IMG/VR virus record: IMGVR_UViG_3300017751_004446
Coordinates: 1-24,113 of that record
Direction: 5' to 3' (one strand)
Length of the DNA: 24,113 nt
Origin: a virus
A model generated the notes under the pieces. That model was not told where the DNA came from and did no database searches. It saw only the letters and a list, made by a program, of their open reading frames with translations. The position numbers and the translations under genes are program-made. Positions 6,548 through 14,410 of this stretch are shown piece after piece (within the stretch, counting starts at the first letter, position 1; every line of letters begins with the position of its first letter).

Positions 6548-7310
6548 GATGAAATGCTATAATATCCTTTACTACATTTTCAAAGTCGTCTAACCGTAAC
6601 ATGTTAGGACCATCGCTAGGTGCTACATCAGGATCTGTATGGACCTCCATGAAAAAGTTCCTGATCCCAAGAGCAGACCCACTACGAGCCAACCCAGGCA
6701 CGTAATCCCTATTACCACCTGAACTAGAACCAAGTCCGCCGGGTTTTTGGACAGAGTGCGTAACATCAAAAACAATATCATGTTCATAAGTGTCGAGCAT
6801 ATACATAAGACCAGTATAGTCAACGACAAGATTGTTATAACCAAAACTTGTACCCCTCTCAGTTATCCAGACATCCTTTGCGCCTTCACATTTACTTAGT
6901 ATACCTTTTAAATCCCAAGGTGCTAAGAATTGTCCTTTCTTTATATTTACTATCTTATCTGTAGCACAAGCCGCTTTTACTAAGTCGGTTTGTCTACACA
7001 AGAATGCAGGAATCTGATAGACATCAACTGCATCTTTAAATTCTCTTTCAATACGTGCAACCTGCACATAGTCATGTATATCAGTAAGTGTCTTTACACC
7101 TAGTTCTACTTTTAGTGCAAGGAAGTCAGTTAGTGTTGCTTCCATACCCATACCACGTATACCTTGCATACTACTACGATTGGCTTTATCGTAACTTGCT
7201 TTGAAGTAGTATTCAATGCCATACTTGTCACATACACGTTTGCACTCTTTAGCAATCTCTGCACTCTGTGCTAGTCCTTCGTGTTGACAAGGTCCTGCTA
7301 TAATTCTCAA
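6537..7310 (-). CDS. kdsA: Kdo-8-phosphate synthase, metal-dependent class
   Basis: A 257-residue KdsA, which joins phosphoenolpyruvate and arabinose 5-phosphate to give Kdo 8-phosphate. KASYDKANRSS (37-47), QIPAFLCRQTDL (99-110), ITERGTSFGYNNLVVD (149-164) and FDVTHSVQ (181-188) are diagnostic. The AGPC motif has Cys8 where the E. coli enzyme has Asn, and His185, Glu222 and Asp233 are in place, so all four metal ligands of the Aquifex-type enzyme are present. The start is a TTG at 7310: a GGGAG ribosome site lies about 7 nt upstream, the TTG overlaps the cupin stop as TTGA, and the protein then begins directly with the first strand, RIIAGPC. No ATG is available upstream within the gene limits. 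Confidence 0.93.
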   Translation of the reverse strand: MRIIAGPCQHEGLAQSAEIAKECKRVCDKYGIEYYFKASYDKANRSSMQGIRGMGMEATLTDFLALKVELGVKTLTDIHDYVQVARIEREFKDAVDVYQIPAFLCRQTDLVKAACATDKIVNIKKGQFLAPWDLKGILSKCEGAKDVWITERGTSFGYNNLVVDYTGLMYMLDTYEHDIVFDVTHSVQKPGGLGSSSGGNRDYVPGLARSGSALGIRNFFMEVHTDPDVAPSDGPNMLRLDDFENVVKDIIAFHHEY

Positions 7311-7636
7311 TGGTTTCTCCCGCCGTCAAATACACAAATAAATTTTAAACCAAAGTCTGTATTGTTGTGTACTTTGTGAAATACGTTGTCTTCAATTAGC
7401 ACAGTATCACCTGCTGTAACATCAAATATTTTATGATCAAGTTCCATCTGGCCACTGCCACTGACAAACATATATACTTCTTCTTGTCCGGCATGTCGAT
7501 GTCCAGTTGTACTTTTATGAGCTGATAACATTGTACTGCTTACTACTAAGTTGTTTAATAATGTGTTATCTTTTACAACGTAGCGGTCATCGTTTTTAAC
7601 TTCATCGCCGCCAATGTCCCATTTACTGTATTTCAT
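7307..7636 (-). CDS. Single-domain cupin protein
   Basis: A 109-residue cupin. The first cupin motif is TTGHRHAGQEEVYMFVSGSG (HxH, a downstream Glu and a closing Gly), and the second is GDTVLIEDNVFHKVHNN with the metal-binding His. A single metal site is therefore likely. Such small cupins include sugar epimerases, isomerases and binding proteins; the substrate is not readable. It lies directly before kdsA and overlaps it as TTGA, which suggests a role in sugar supply. The ATG at 7636 is preferred over one at 7645 because an AAAGGA ribosome site lies 8-9 nt before it, too close to the earlier codon. It overlaps the preceding gene by 14 nt. Confidence 0.82.
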   Translation of the reverse strand: MKYSKWDIGGDEVKNDDRYVVKDNTLLNNLVVSSTMLSAHKSTTGHRHAGQEEVYMFVSGSGQMELDHKIFDVTAGDTVLIEDNVFHKVHNNTDFGLKFICVFDGGRNH

Positions 7637-7919
7637 TTCTATCATCCTTTATCATATAGTAAGTTGTTACTATTTTATCGAGTTGATGTTTGAGCGTTTC
7701 GTTTTGTGCGGCCACCTCACAGATATCTTTCCATGTACCGTAGTCCATTAAATCACCTTGTGCTCTTGCAACAGCACCTGGGTCTCCGCCTATGATCCAA
7801 CGTTCGATCTCAGGCTTATCTCGATAACGAGCAAACACGACACCTTCGGCCCGCTCGTATATTAATGCTTCTCCGGGTAGTAAACTACCTCTTACTTCAT
7901 CATTTGAGTATTGCGACAT
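7623..7919 (-). CDS. Conserved phage protein of unknown function, 98 residues
   Basis: I cannot name this protein. The N-terminal 45 residues read as a small beta domain (LLPGEALIYERAEGVVFARYRD, then IERWIIGGDP). The C-terminal half is a helix with heptad-like spacing (AAQNETLKHQLDKIV) that could dimerise. I recall like proteins in marine T4-like phages. The ATG at 7919 is used rather than the TTG one codon upstream. It overlaps the methyltransferase gene by 20 nt and the cupin gene by 14 nt, so it is part of a tightly packed operon. Confidence 0.65.
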   Translation of the reverse strand: MSQYSNDEVRGSLLPGEALIYERAEGVVFARYRDKPEIERWIIGGDPGAVARAQGDLMDYGTWKDICEVAAQNETLKHQLDKIVTTYYMIKDDRNEIQ

Positions 7920-8430
7920 CAAATTTTCCTTTAGTTGTTAATTCACTGTATTGTATATCACCATCGATACAATCATTAATTTTTGTTGTCCACCAGTCAG
8001 GAGATTCTAAAATTAAATGTGCATTGCGTCCATCTGGTAAACTTTTCCTTGCTGGTAGTGTGTCAATACGTAACCATATATAGTTACTTGATAAACTGTT
8101 TATGTGTTCTAAAACTTGGTTAACATAGTTTGGTTCTATGTGTTCTAATACATCGTTTGAAAATACACATTCGTAAACTCTGCTTGGTACTCCAGCAAAC
8201 ATTTTTACTGCTGGATCATACCCTTCAAACATTGTATTAGGATATTTGTCTCGTAGTTGTGATAATACATATCCCTTACCACATCCATAATCAAGTAAAG
8301 TGCTTGGCTTCCAAGCATCCATCCAATTATAGAATCTACCTAACTTCTTAGGTTTGCCTCCAAAGCCTTGAGGCCGACTACTGTCAGTGTGTAGGCTTTG
8401 GAGTTGTTTTATGTAGCTGTTGCTATACAT
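7900..8430 (-). CDS. Class I SAM-dependent methyltransferase
   Basis: A 176-residue Rossmann-fold methyltransferase. Motif I, LLDYGCGKG, is at 45-53 and binds S-adenosylmethionine; motif II (YDPA, 71-74) follows; and SNDVLEHIE (91-99) is the post-II segment of the UbiE/COQ5-like group. The last 50 residues contain the dipeptide WW and have no target-recognition domain, so a small molecule or sugar is a more likely acceptor than DNA. Its ATG overlaps the stop of the transporter gene by one base (TAATG). Substrate unknown. Confidence 0.85.
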   Translation of the reverse strand: MYSNSYIKQLQSLHTDSSRPQGFGGKPKKLGRFYNWMDAWKPSTLLDYGCGKGYVLSQLRDKYPNTMFEGYDPAVKMFAGVPSRVYECVFSNDVLEHIEPNYVNQVLEHINSLSSNYIWLRIDTLPARKSLPDGRNAHLILESPDWWTTKINDCIDGDIQYSELTTKGKFDVAILK

Positions 8431-9038
8431 TAACCAGCTTCTGTGTCATTAGTACGTCTTTTGATGTAACGTAGTAATAAACCGTATGCTGGTAGGAACA
8501 CAATTAGTCCCACTGCAATCTTCAAGCCTGCTTGGCTTGTTGCAATTTCCATCCAGTTAGCGGCCATGTACTCATCGGCGCTGTTGTTGAATGCAACTGC
8601 AAAGAATGTATAACTGTCAATTACGTTTGCAACTACAGTTGACAATGCCGGTGCTAACCACCATACATTCATACGCTCTCTAATTGCTTGGAACACATAT
8701 ACGTCAATAAATGTACCTACTGCATATGCTGTTGCTGATGCAAAACCAATACGCATTGCTACACTCTCTGGTGCACCTTCTGCTAGTACTACCGCAATAC
8801 TTGTGATAATAGCAATTGGATACGCCGCGGCAATAGTTGCTCGAGCAATGTTCTTACCTAACATTCTAACTGTTAGGTCAGTTGCTAGAATAACTAATGG
8901 GAACGTAAATGCCGCCCAAGTTAATTTAATACCAGCAATCTCTACTGGAATCGCAACTAGTGCGTTACTTATTGTGATGACTACAACATGCAATAGTGCA
9001 AGTTTGAGCATCATCTTCTTATCGATGTTTTTAAACAT
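8430..9038 (-). CDS. yhhQ: YhhQ/VUT-family transporter, probable queuosine-precursor importer
   Basis: A 202-residue integral membrane protein with about six hydrophobic helices, ending in a basic tail (RYIKRRTNDTEAG). The order of segments (an N-terminal ALLHVVVITISNALV helix, FPLVILATDLTVRMLGK, a TAYAVGTFIDVYVFQAIRE loop, and the ANVIDSYTFFAVAF helix) fits the VUT/YhhQ family. In E. coli YhhQ takes up preQ0 and preQ1, precursors of queuosine in tRNA. Some phages use the same precursors for 7-deazaguanine DNA modification. No queuosine or deazaguanine synthesis gene is visible in the window. A GGAAAGAAG ribosome site precedes the ATG at 9038. Confidence 0.85.
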   Translation of the reverse strand: MFKNIDKKMMLKLALLHVVVITISNALVAIPVEIAGIKLTWAAFTFPLVILATDLTVRMLGKNIARATIAAAYPIAIITSIAVVLAEGAPESVAMRIGFASATAYAVGTFIDVYVFQAIRERMNVWWLAPALSTVVANVIDSYTFFAVAFNNSADEYMAANWMEIATSQAGLKIAVGLIVFLPAYGLLLRYIKRRTNDTEAG

Positions 9039-9041
9039 TTA

Positions 9042-9401
9042 TTACTTCTTTCCTGTTGCGGTGCCTACTGTGCGACGAACAATGTCGTCATGATTAAATT
9101 CAGCCCAATAAAGTTCGAAAGCGACACCATCTTCCAAACCTTCAAACTGGTGAATTTTTCCGGGCTTCACTTGTGTAAAGTCCCCAGCTTCAAGGATAGT
9201 TTCATCTACTAAGCCTTGATCATCTTGCCAAACACGAACAAGCATCTTGCCCGATTCAACAAAGAATCCGTTCCATTTAAATTGGTGCTCATGTTCTGAA
9301 CACTTAAAACCTTTTTTGTATTCTATACGGTGAAACTCTAACACACCATTAGCATGTATTAGTTCTGTGCTTCCCCAAATTTTTCCTGCTTTAATTCCCA
9401 T
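9042..9401 (-). CDS. Cupin-domain protein
   Basis: A 119-residue cupin, second of its kind in this run. The first motif runs through KCSEHEHQFKWNGFFVESGK (two His plus aromatic residues), and the second through AGDFTQVKPGKIHQFEGLED with the closing His. It is unlike the cupin at 7307 outside these motifs, so the two are not a recent duplication. Possible roles are sugar-phosphate isomerase-like chemistry or ligand sensing, and nothing decides between them. The ATG at 9401 has an AAAGGAAG ribosome site, and the gene ends three bases before the transporter start. Confidence 0.8.
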   Translation of the reverse strand: MGIKAGKIWGSTELIHANGVLEFHRIEYKKGFKCSEHEHQFKWNGFFVESGKMLVRVWQDDQGLVDETILEAGDFTQVKPGKIHQFEGLEDGVAFELYWAEFNHDDIVRRTVGTATGKK

Positions 9402-9411
9402 TGTACTTCCT

Positions 9412-9918
9412 TTACATTAATAAACTGTAATCTATTGTTTCGCTCTGTCTTGATATATCTTTTACAAAGTATGCACACAACGGATTATCTCCATCTTCAA
9501 TTGGTACACTTAGTAATTGTCCGTTTTTCATTTTAGGAAAATACCATTTAACATCATTGTAAAAGTTTGTAATTTTTATATCACCAAAGTCAAATTTATA
9601 ACTCTTTAAAGGATTAAACAAGAATGCTTCAAATCCTCTATCGTTAATACTTGTTAGTGGTAAAATTTCAACGTCACAGCCAGCTGATGAATCACCTACT
9701 GCTATGCACCAATCTACTGGCATCATTATTTCTTTGCCGTTAATTTCTAATACCATTGCAGGTGAACTGAATGACTCAATAAAAATTAAAGGAATAAAAA
9801 AGAAATCAGGGTTTTTAGAATCGCTGTTATCTAATACACTAAAATGTATTTCGTCTTCAATCTCATCCGGTAAGTTTTTTAATTTGTAACATTTGTTATC
9901 TAGTGTTAGTATCTGCAT
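9412..9918 (-). CDS. Conserved phage protein of unknown function, 168 residues
   Basis: A hydrophilic, acidic protein of 168 residues with strong beta character (MQILTLDNKCYKLKNL at the start; VDWCIAVGDSSAGCDVEILP in the middle). There is no signal peptide, membrane span or catalytic motif I can name. I recall proteins with this layout next to uvsW in marine T4-like phages, always as hypothetical. The ATG at 9918 lies 6 nt after the uvsW stop, so it is co-transcribed with the helicase. Confidence 0.65.
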   Translation of the reverse strand: MQILTLDNKCYKLKNLPDEIEDEIHFSVLDNSDSKNPDFFFIPLIFIESFSSPAMVLEINGKEIMMPVDWCIAVGDSSAGCDVEILPLTSINDRGFEAFLFNPLKSYKFDFGDIKITNFYNDVKWYFPKMKNGQLLSVPIEDGDNPLCAYFVKDISRQSETIDYSLLM

Positions 9919-9924
9919 ATATTA

Positions 9925-11388
9925 TTAGTTCCAATCTACTTTTTCTATAGTGAAAGGATATTGTGCTTCTTTATAGAATTTTTTTCGTTGTGTTAAATGT
10001 CTCTTTGCAAATTTGCACGTTGAAGTGATATCCCAAATTTGAACAAAGTCTTTGTCTTTTGCTATTCGAACTCCTCTACCGATACTCTGTATTACTCTCA
10101 CAAAGCTCTTTCCAGGCTCCAAAAGAACCAAGTTAAAGATACGAGGAATGTTGAGACCCACAGCGGCCACTCCGTATGTAGCGATAATGACTTCATTAGT
10201 TCCTTCACGTATTGTATCATACGTTTCCTTTCTGTCTTTTACTTTAACTGAACCGCTTACAAAAGTACTATCAGGTATAAGTTCAGCAAGCATTTCACCT
10301 GCTGATATTCTATCTACTAGTATTAGTGTATTGCCGTCCTGTTTAACTGTGTTTAAAAGTTTAGCAATATATTCTATCCTTGATGGATTGCTTACGAGGT
10401 ATTTTAGTTCTTCTTGATAGTTACTGTGTCCTACAGTATCAATCATTTGTACTACATTAACATGGCATTTAGATAAAACACCTTTGTCTTGTAATGACTT
10501 AGCACTAATGCTTCCAATGACTGGACCTAAACTAGCATGTATTGATTCAAATTCAAACTTCTCTTTAGGCACTGTGCCAGTAAGTCCCCAACGAATTGGA
10601 GCATTACGTAAGTTACGTGTAAGTAAATTTTTCAATACTTCTGCTTTTGCTTGATGCACTTCATCAACAATAATAGTGCTTACGCCTTCTAAGAACTCTG
10701 CAAGACTCAACACTGCACTGCCGTCTTTATATTTCTTTTCTAAAATATTTAGACTTTGCCAAGTACAGATTGTGTGAGTCTTGCCTAGTTGTTTTCTATC
10801 ACCAAAGTATACACCTACGTCAAGTCCGCAGTTGATATAATCTTCTTCGGTTTGCTCAACTAGTGATTTGTTAGGCACAATAACCAGGCTACGCCCATAT
10901 GGTTCTGTTATGTGACTAAGCGTTGCTGTAGTAATAGTCTTGCCGGCGCCTGTGGCAATTTGTTGTAAACTCTGCGGATTGTCAAGGAAGTTATTAATAG
11001 CTTCAACTTGATAATCACGTAGAATAATTTCTTCACCTTCTACTGGATGACCTTTAGGCCAGCGTATGCCTTGGTCGGCCCAGTATCGTTCTGTAACAGG
11101 TGTAAATTCTAATTTAATTGGATGACGTCTATCTTCAATGTCTACTATTTGTACATTATTTTTTTGTAGCACTTGACTAACAGTGTCAAGATGATTGACA
11201 TAGCCAGTACCACCAATACCAAAGAAAGCAACCTTTCCATCCCAACGACCAAGTTTATATTGTGGCATATATCTTGCGTAAGGCACTTCAAACTTGAGAG
11301 CATTCGCAAGTTTCCTTCGTACATCAACCTCTAGTCCTTCTAGCTTTATGTTTACTTCATCTTCAATTATTAGTTTACATGATGCCAT
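9925..11388 (-). CDS. uvsW: UvsW-like superfamily 2 DNA helicase
   Basis: A 487-residue ATP-dependent helicase of the T4 UvsW group, which branch-migrates recombination intermediates and unwinds R-loops, ending origin-type replication in T4. The N-terminal 100 residues hold a UvsW-type DNA-binding domain (MPQYKLGRWDGK at 41-52). Then come LRDYQ (123-127), Walker A ATGAGKT (145-151), the DEVH box (VDEVHQ, near 251), GLTGT (near 279), and the C-terminal helicase half with IIATYGVAAVGLNIP and motif VI QSIGRGVRIAK. The size matches T4 UvsW (about 500). The start is the ATG at 11388, one base after the upstream stop; an in-frame TTG at 11418 is less likely. Confidence 0.95.
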   Translation of the reverse strand: MASCKLIIEDEVNIKLEGLEVDVRRKLANALKFEVPYARYMPQYKLGRWDGKVAFFGIGGTGYVNHLDTVSQVLQKNNVQIVDIEDRRHPIKLEFTPVTERYWADQGIRWPKGHPVEGEEIILRDYQVEAINNFLDNPQSLQQIATGAGKTITTATLSHITEPYGRSLVIVPNKSLVEQTEEDYINCGLDVGVYFGDRKQLGKTHTICTWQSLNILEKKYKDGSAVLSLAEFLEGVSTIIVDEVHQAKAEVLKNLLTRNLRNAPIRWGLTGTVPKEKFEFESIHASLGPVIGSISAKSLQDKGVLSKCHVNVVQMIDTVGHSNYQEELKYLVSNPSRIEYIAKLLNTVKQDGNTLILVDRISAGEMLAELIPDSTFVSGSVKVKDRKETYDTIREGTNEVIIATYGVAAVGLNIPRIFNLVLLEPGKSFVRVIQSIGRGVRIAKDKDFVQIWDITSTCKFAKRHLTQRKKFYKEAQYPFTIEKVDWN

Positions 11389-11389
11389 A

Positions 11390-12649
11390 TTATAGTTCTT
11401 GTATCCCGTTTTTATCAAATCTCATTATCTGAGATGCAGTTTCATCAAAGTGTATTACTAAGTTTGCTTCTTCAATGTATGTTTTTACATTGGTAGACGG
11501 CATCACACTGTCCATCATTAGAACAGTTAATGCCTCCCATTTAACTTTTAGTAACGGCTTTGGTATTTTATTATTATTAATATACACTACTTTTAATGAT
11601 TTGTCAAGTGTTGTATTAATTTTTTCTCTTTTAATATAGTTGTTAAACTCAGGATTAACATGCGAATCTAATCTAAATAACACACTACACTCATGTGGTT
11701 CAATAAATCCTTTTAATGAGTTGTGTACTAATTGTAATGAATCTAATGGATCAAAATTTGTAGGTAGCATTACAAGTAACGGAAATCTATCTAATTCTAA
11801 TAATGATTCAGCAATGTTGTTAAAGTTATATTTTGTTTTATTTACGAAAACATGTGTTGAAGTTCTTCGAACGATACCTTGTGATAAAGTTGAAAGCATA
11901 TTAATACTTTCATCAAGTTTGTTTGGGTCAATGTGTTCTATGCCTAATGAAGAACTGCGATCTTTATATAGTGAAAGGTTATCAATACTAGGTTCTCCTA
12001 AACTAGACAGCATAAATTTTACTGCACGATCATTTAAATTTTTTAATTTAAAATTATATATTCCAGGTATATGTTCCTTTTTGTTTTGTTTCATCTCTTG
12101 TAGCTTTCTATTCCATTCAAGCAATTCTTCATCTATTCCAAACTGTTTGTTTTCAAACTGTTCTAGAATCTGTATTGCATTACGTTCAGTTAATAAAAAA
12201 TAATGTTCATGTGAACCTTTCTCATGAATGTATTCGTGTGTCTTATATCTAATCTTATCAAGTGCTACAATAAGTTTTTTAGAAAAAGGAAAACGTATTT
12301 TAATCCAAGGTAACTCCATACCGTGTAAGTCAACTGATTGAAATTTGGTCATTGTCATATTAACAATTTTAATATACTTACTTCTATCAATCTGACGCAA
12401 GGGCATACGTAGGTTATTAATTGCAAAATGAAAATCTATATTATTTTCTATAAATTGATCTTTGTATGTGTTTAATTTCTCTTGAACCACCTCTAGTTGT
12501 CTGTCTGTCAGTGCTACACCTTTAAATACTTGCCTCGCAATACTATACATGATAGTCATGTCGTTGCGCTGTAGTGTCATTTTGTGAGAAGTAGATAGCC
12601 CAGCTATACTTTCGAGAAGGTCTTCAACAGTGTATATTTCATGATCCAT
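11390..12649 (-). CDS. Large conserved phage protein upstream of uvsW, function unknown
   Basis: A 419-residue protein that I do not recognise as an enzyme. The N-terminus (MYSIARQVFKGVALTDRQLEVVQEKL) resembles a helical accessory module I recall in phage replication proteins. The rest is a mixed fold with Asn/Lys/Ile-rich segments and no Walker motif. The C-terminal 120 residues (LLVMLPTNFDPLDSLQ, then KWEALTVLMMDSVMPS) might be a Rossmann-like or degenerate helicase half, which is inference. It is first in the uvsW operon, 1 nt ahead of the helicase, so a role in replication or recombination is likely. The ATG at 12649 follows a perfect TATAAT by 6 nt and has no ribosome site, so it is probably leaderless. 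Confidence 0.75.
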   Translation of the reverse strand: MDHEIYTVEDLLESIAGLSTSHKMTLQRNDMTIMYSIARQVFKGVALTDRQLEVVQEKLNTYKDQFIENNIDFHFAINNLRMPLRQIDRSKYIKIVNMTMTKFQSVDLHGMELPWIKIRFPFSKKLIVALDKIRYKTHEYIHEKGSHEHYFLLTERNAIQILEQFENKQFGIDEELLEWNRKLQEMKQNKKEHIPGIYNFKLKNLNDRAVKFMLSSLGEPSIDNLSLYKDRSSSLGIEHIDPNKLDESINMLSTLSQGIVRRTSTHVFVNKTKYNFNNIAESLLELDRFPLLVMLPTNFDPLDSLQLVHNSLKGFIEPHECSVLFRLDSHVNPEFNNYIKREKINTTLDKSLKVVYINNNKIPKPLLKVKWEALTVLMMDSVMPSTNVKTYIEEANLVIHFDETASQIMRFDKNGIQEL

Positions 12650-12655
12650 ACACGT

Positions 12656-12684
12656 ATTATAACTTATTTTATCTTAGATGTCAA
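12656..12684 (-). promoter_or_regulatory. Perfect sigma70-type promoter for the uvsW operon
   Basis: Minus-strand TTGACA (12684-12679), a 17-nt spacer (12678-12662) and TATAAT (12661-12656) match consensus at all positions. The expected start site is base 12649, the A of the ATG of the next gene. The -35 and most of the spacer lie inside the 3' end of the preceding glycan gene. It has the same hexamers, spacer length and 6-nt gap as the primase promoter at 271-299, though the spacers share no sequence. Confidence 0.85.
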
Positions 12685-13521
12685 GTACTTTAGTGGTATT
12701 CCTTGAGATATTTCTTCAATGGTATGTTCAGTATGTGCGTAATCATTTAGCCATTGTGTTCTATCTGGTGTTAAAGGATTTTCAATATCGTGTAGGAAGT
12801 CTATGTCATTACCAACGTCATACGCAAGCGATAAGGGCCCTACAAACGCTGGAATACCTTTTATGATACTATGTATACCCGGATTGCTAGAATAGCTTAC
12901 AGTAGCGTATACGTTGTTAAAACCCATATCAAAATCATCATATGTAAATGTTAATTTTATAGGGTCTTGCCTATATACATCTTTGTATCTTTTTTCAATA
13001 CCTTTCCCTGCAGGACATCTTGGGTGTGGCCTAAGTAGTATTGGTCTTTTAGTGTGTTCACGGATAGTTGAAATAGTACGTTCTAGCCATATGTCTAGCG
13101 GAGGCATATCTTGCCATTGTAAACTTTTGTTATGTTGTCCACATACTAAAATATACTCGCCTGTGTTATCCCAAGGCTTTAGTTCAAGTCCAAGTTGTTT
13201 AGCCCTACTGCTATCATTACTGTCATCGCTAAAAAAAGCAGTTCTATTGATTCCATTTAGTCCTACCTTCCATGTTGTTCCACGTTTGATACCGCCAACT
13301 TCTAATACTATTGTTGGTTTTTTGTTTGCTTGATTTCTGTCCCAGATGTTTTTGTTTGAAGCCATTCTACCATGCCAAAGAACACTCCAGATAACATCAA
13401 CATCGCTATTAGGGTTATTCCACACAACATCATGGCCAGCATCCAAAATGCTGTGAGCAAAGGCATCAAAAATCGGTTTACTATTGAGTGCGCCATAATC
13501 AGTCCAAAGGCTAAACTGCAT
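12664..13521 (-). CDS. KpsC/KpsS-like capsule polysaccharide protein, paralogue 1
   Basis: A 285-residue protein of the capsule-synthesis group (GT-B-like Kdo transferases such as KpsC and KpsS). RPILLRPHPRCP holds the Arg-x-His-Pro element, followed by YSSNPGIHSIIKGIPAFVG, the nucleotide-sugar loop pattern, and the tail IENPLTPDRTQWLNDYAHTE. The same three blocks occur in the genes at 15219 and 16117. KpsC and KpsS add beta-Kdo from CMP-Kdo to a lipid; kdsA and kdsB here could supply that donor, which is inference. The ATG at 13521 (MQFSLWTDYG) is chosen over an ATG at 13551 because of a GAAGAAG site before it and an 11-nt overlap with the upstream stop. It is last in the glycan operon. Confidence 0.72.
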   Translation of the reverse strand: MQFSLWTDYGALNSKPIFDAFAHSILDAGHDVVWNNPNSDVDVIWSVLWHGRMASNKNIWDRNQANKKPTIVLEVGGIKRGTTWKVGLNGINRTAFFSDDSNDSSRAKQLGLELKPWDNTGEYILVCGQHNKSLQWQDMPPLDIWLERTISTIREHTKRPILLRPHPRCPAGKGIEKRYKDVYRQDPIKLTFTYDDFDMGFNNVYATVSYSSNPGIHSIIKGIPAFVGPLSLAYDVGNDIDFLHDIENPLTPDRTQWLNDYAHTEHTIEEISQGIPLKYLTSKIK

Positions 13522-14410
13522 CTTCTTCGTCGTAACCTGCTTCAATTCCATCAAAGTTTATTCTTTCTTTTAATCCTGCTTTGAAGTGCTGTATGTAAGG
13601 ACCAATTACACTTCTACTAAACGGTGTCTTGTGTCTGCCTGGATTTAGATTTAGCATCTTATGTCCTTTTGCTTCCATTAGCTCAACAGTCTTACCGTAT
13701 ACTTCACCGTCATAAAATCTTCTAATATCTTCTTTTTCATCGTTAACATAGATGCGTTTGTATGTTTCACAAAAGTCTTTGTAACCAGGATGCTCTTTGT
13801 TTAACACAAAAAATCCTGTTTCACAACTATGATATTCTCTACCATTTGCTTCGTGCCATACTGAGAAGTGTGTACTAAGAACATCTTGTGGAGCAATCAT
13901 ATCAAGTAATTGATCATTAAAGTCTTCTGTAAACAATGTATCAGCATCAAACCATATTAAACGTTTACAATCAAGATTTTCCATTGCATGTATAATACTA
14001 AAACCTTTTTTAGCAAATGTTTTTACTTTATCGTTTTTCCAACGATTTTGAAACTTAATAAATTCAGGACCTAAATCCCAACCCATTTCAACCAAGTTCT
14101 TTGACTTAGGTGTAAATAATCCTTCGTTGTACACATGTATGTCGCAAATAAAACCAAAGTGTTTACTAAAGCTTCTTAGAAATGGCCGTCCTGTTTTGTT
14201 ATAGTATGTATTATTCATACTAGTTATTGCCGCATATTTCTTACTACTCATTTTTGTTTCTCCTGTTGATCGATCAATTTTAATCTTGCTCCATCGTGAT
14301 TTAATAAATTCTTGTCCGCTAATATGCGAAGTTTTTGCTCGCCACACATTGTCGTTGTGCTCTACATGATTACCCATACTATAAGGTGTTAAAGGTTGCC
14401 AGTTTTTCAT
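13511..14410 (-). CDS. Glycosyltransferase with N-terminal carbohydrate-binding-like module
   Basis: A 299-residue protein with two parts. Residues 3-42 (from NWQPLTPYSMGN to SRWSKI) follow the CBM5/12 pattern of W...Y..G..V....VWRA......W seen in chitin-binding and phage tail modules. From about 58 on it is a GT-A glycosyltransferase: RLIWFDADTLF places the DxD metal/nucleotide-sugar motif at 155-157, with CETGFFVLN and GRHKTPF further on. It resembles the following upstream gene (14407) in layout, so the two are probably paralogues, but only this one carries the N-terminal module. The ATG at 14410 overlaps the upstream stop as ATGA; a TTG at 14422 is less likely. The acceptor is unknown. 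Confidence 0.75.
   Translation of the reverse strand: MKNWQPLTPYSMGNHVEHNDNVWRAKTSHISGQEFIKSRWSKIKIDRSTGETKMSSKKYAAITSMNNTYYNKTGRPFLRSFSKHFGFICDIHVYNEGLFTPKSKNLVEMGWDLGPEFIKFQNRWKNDKVKTFAKKGFSIIHAMENLDCKRLIWFDADTLFTEDFNDQLLDMIAPQDVLSTHFSVWHEANGREYHSCETGFFVLNKEHPGYKDFCETYKRIYVNDEKEDIRRFYDGEVYGKTVELMEAKGHKMLNLNPGRHKTPFSRSVIGPYIQHFKAGLKERINFDGIEAGYDEEDAV

Noticed and set aside
6623-6844. Minus-strand hydrophobic frame within kdsA
   Set aside because: It lies entirely inside strongly supported kdsA in another frame, so it is a shadow.
6537-7310. KdsA as a sialic- or pseudaminic-acid synthase (NeuB type)
   Set aside because: The KASYDKANRSS, LCRQTDL and FDVTHSVQ motifs are specific to Kdo-8-phosphate synthase and no SAF domain is present.
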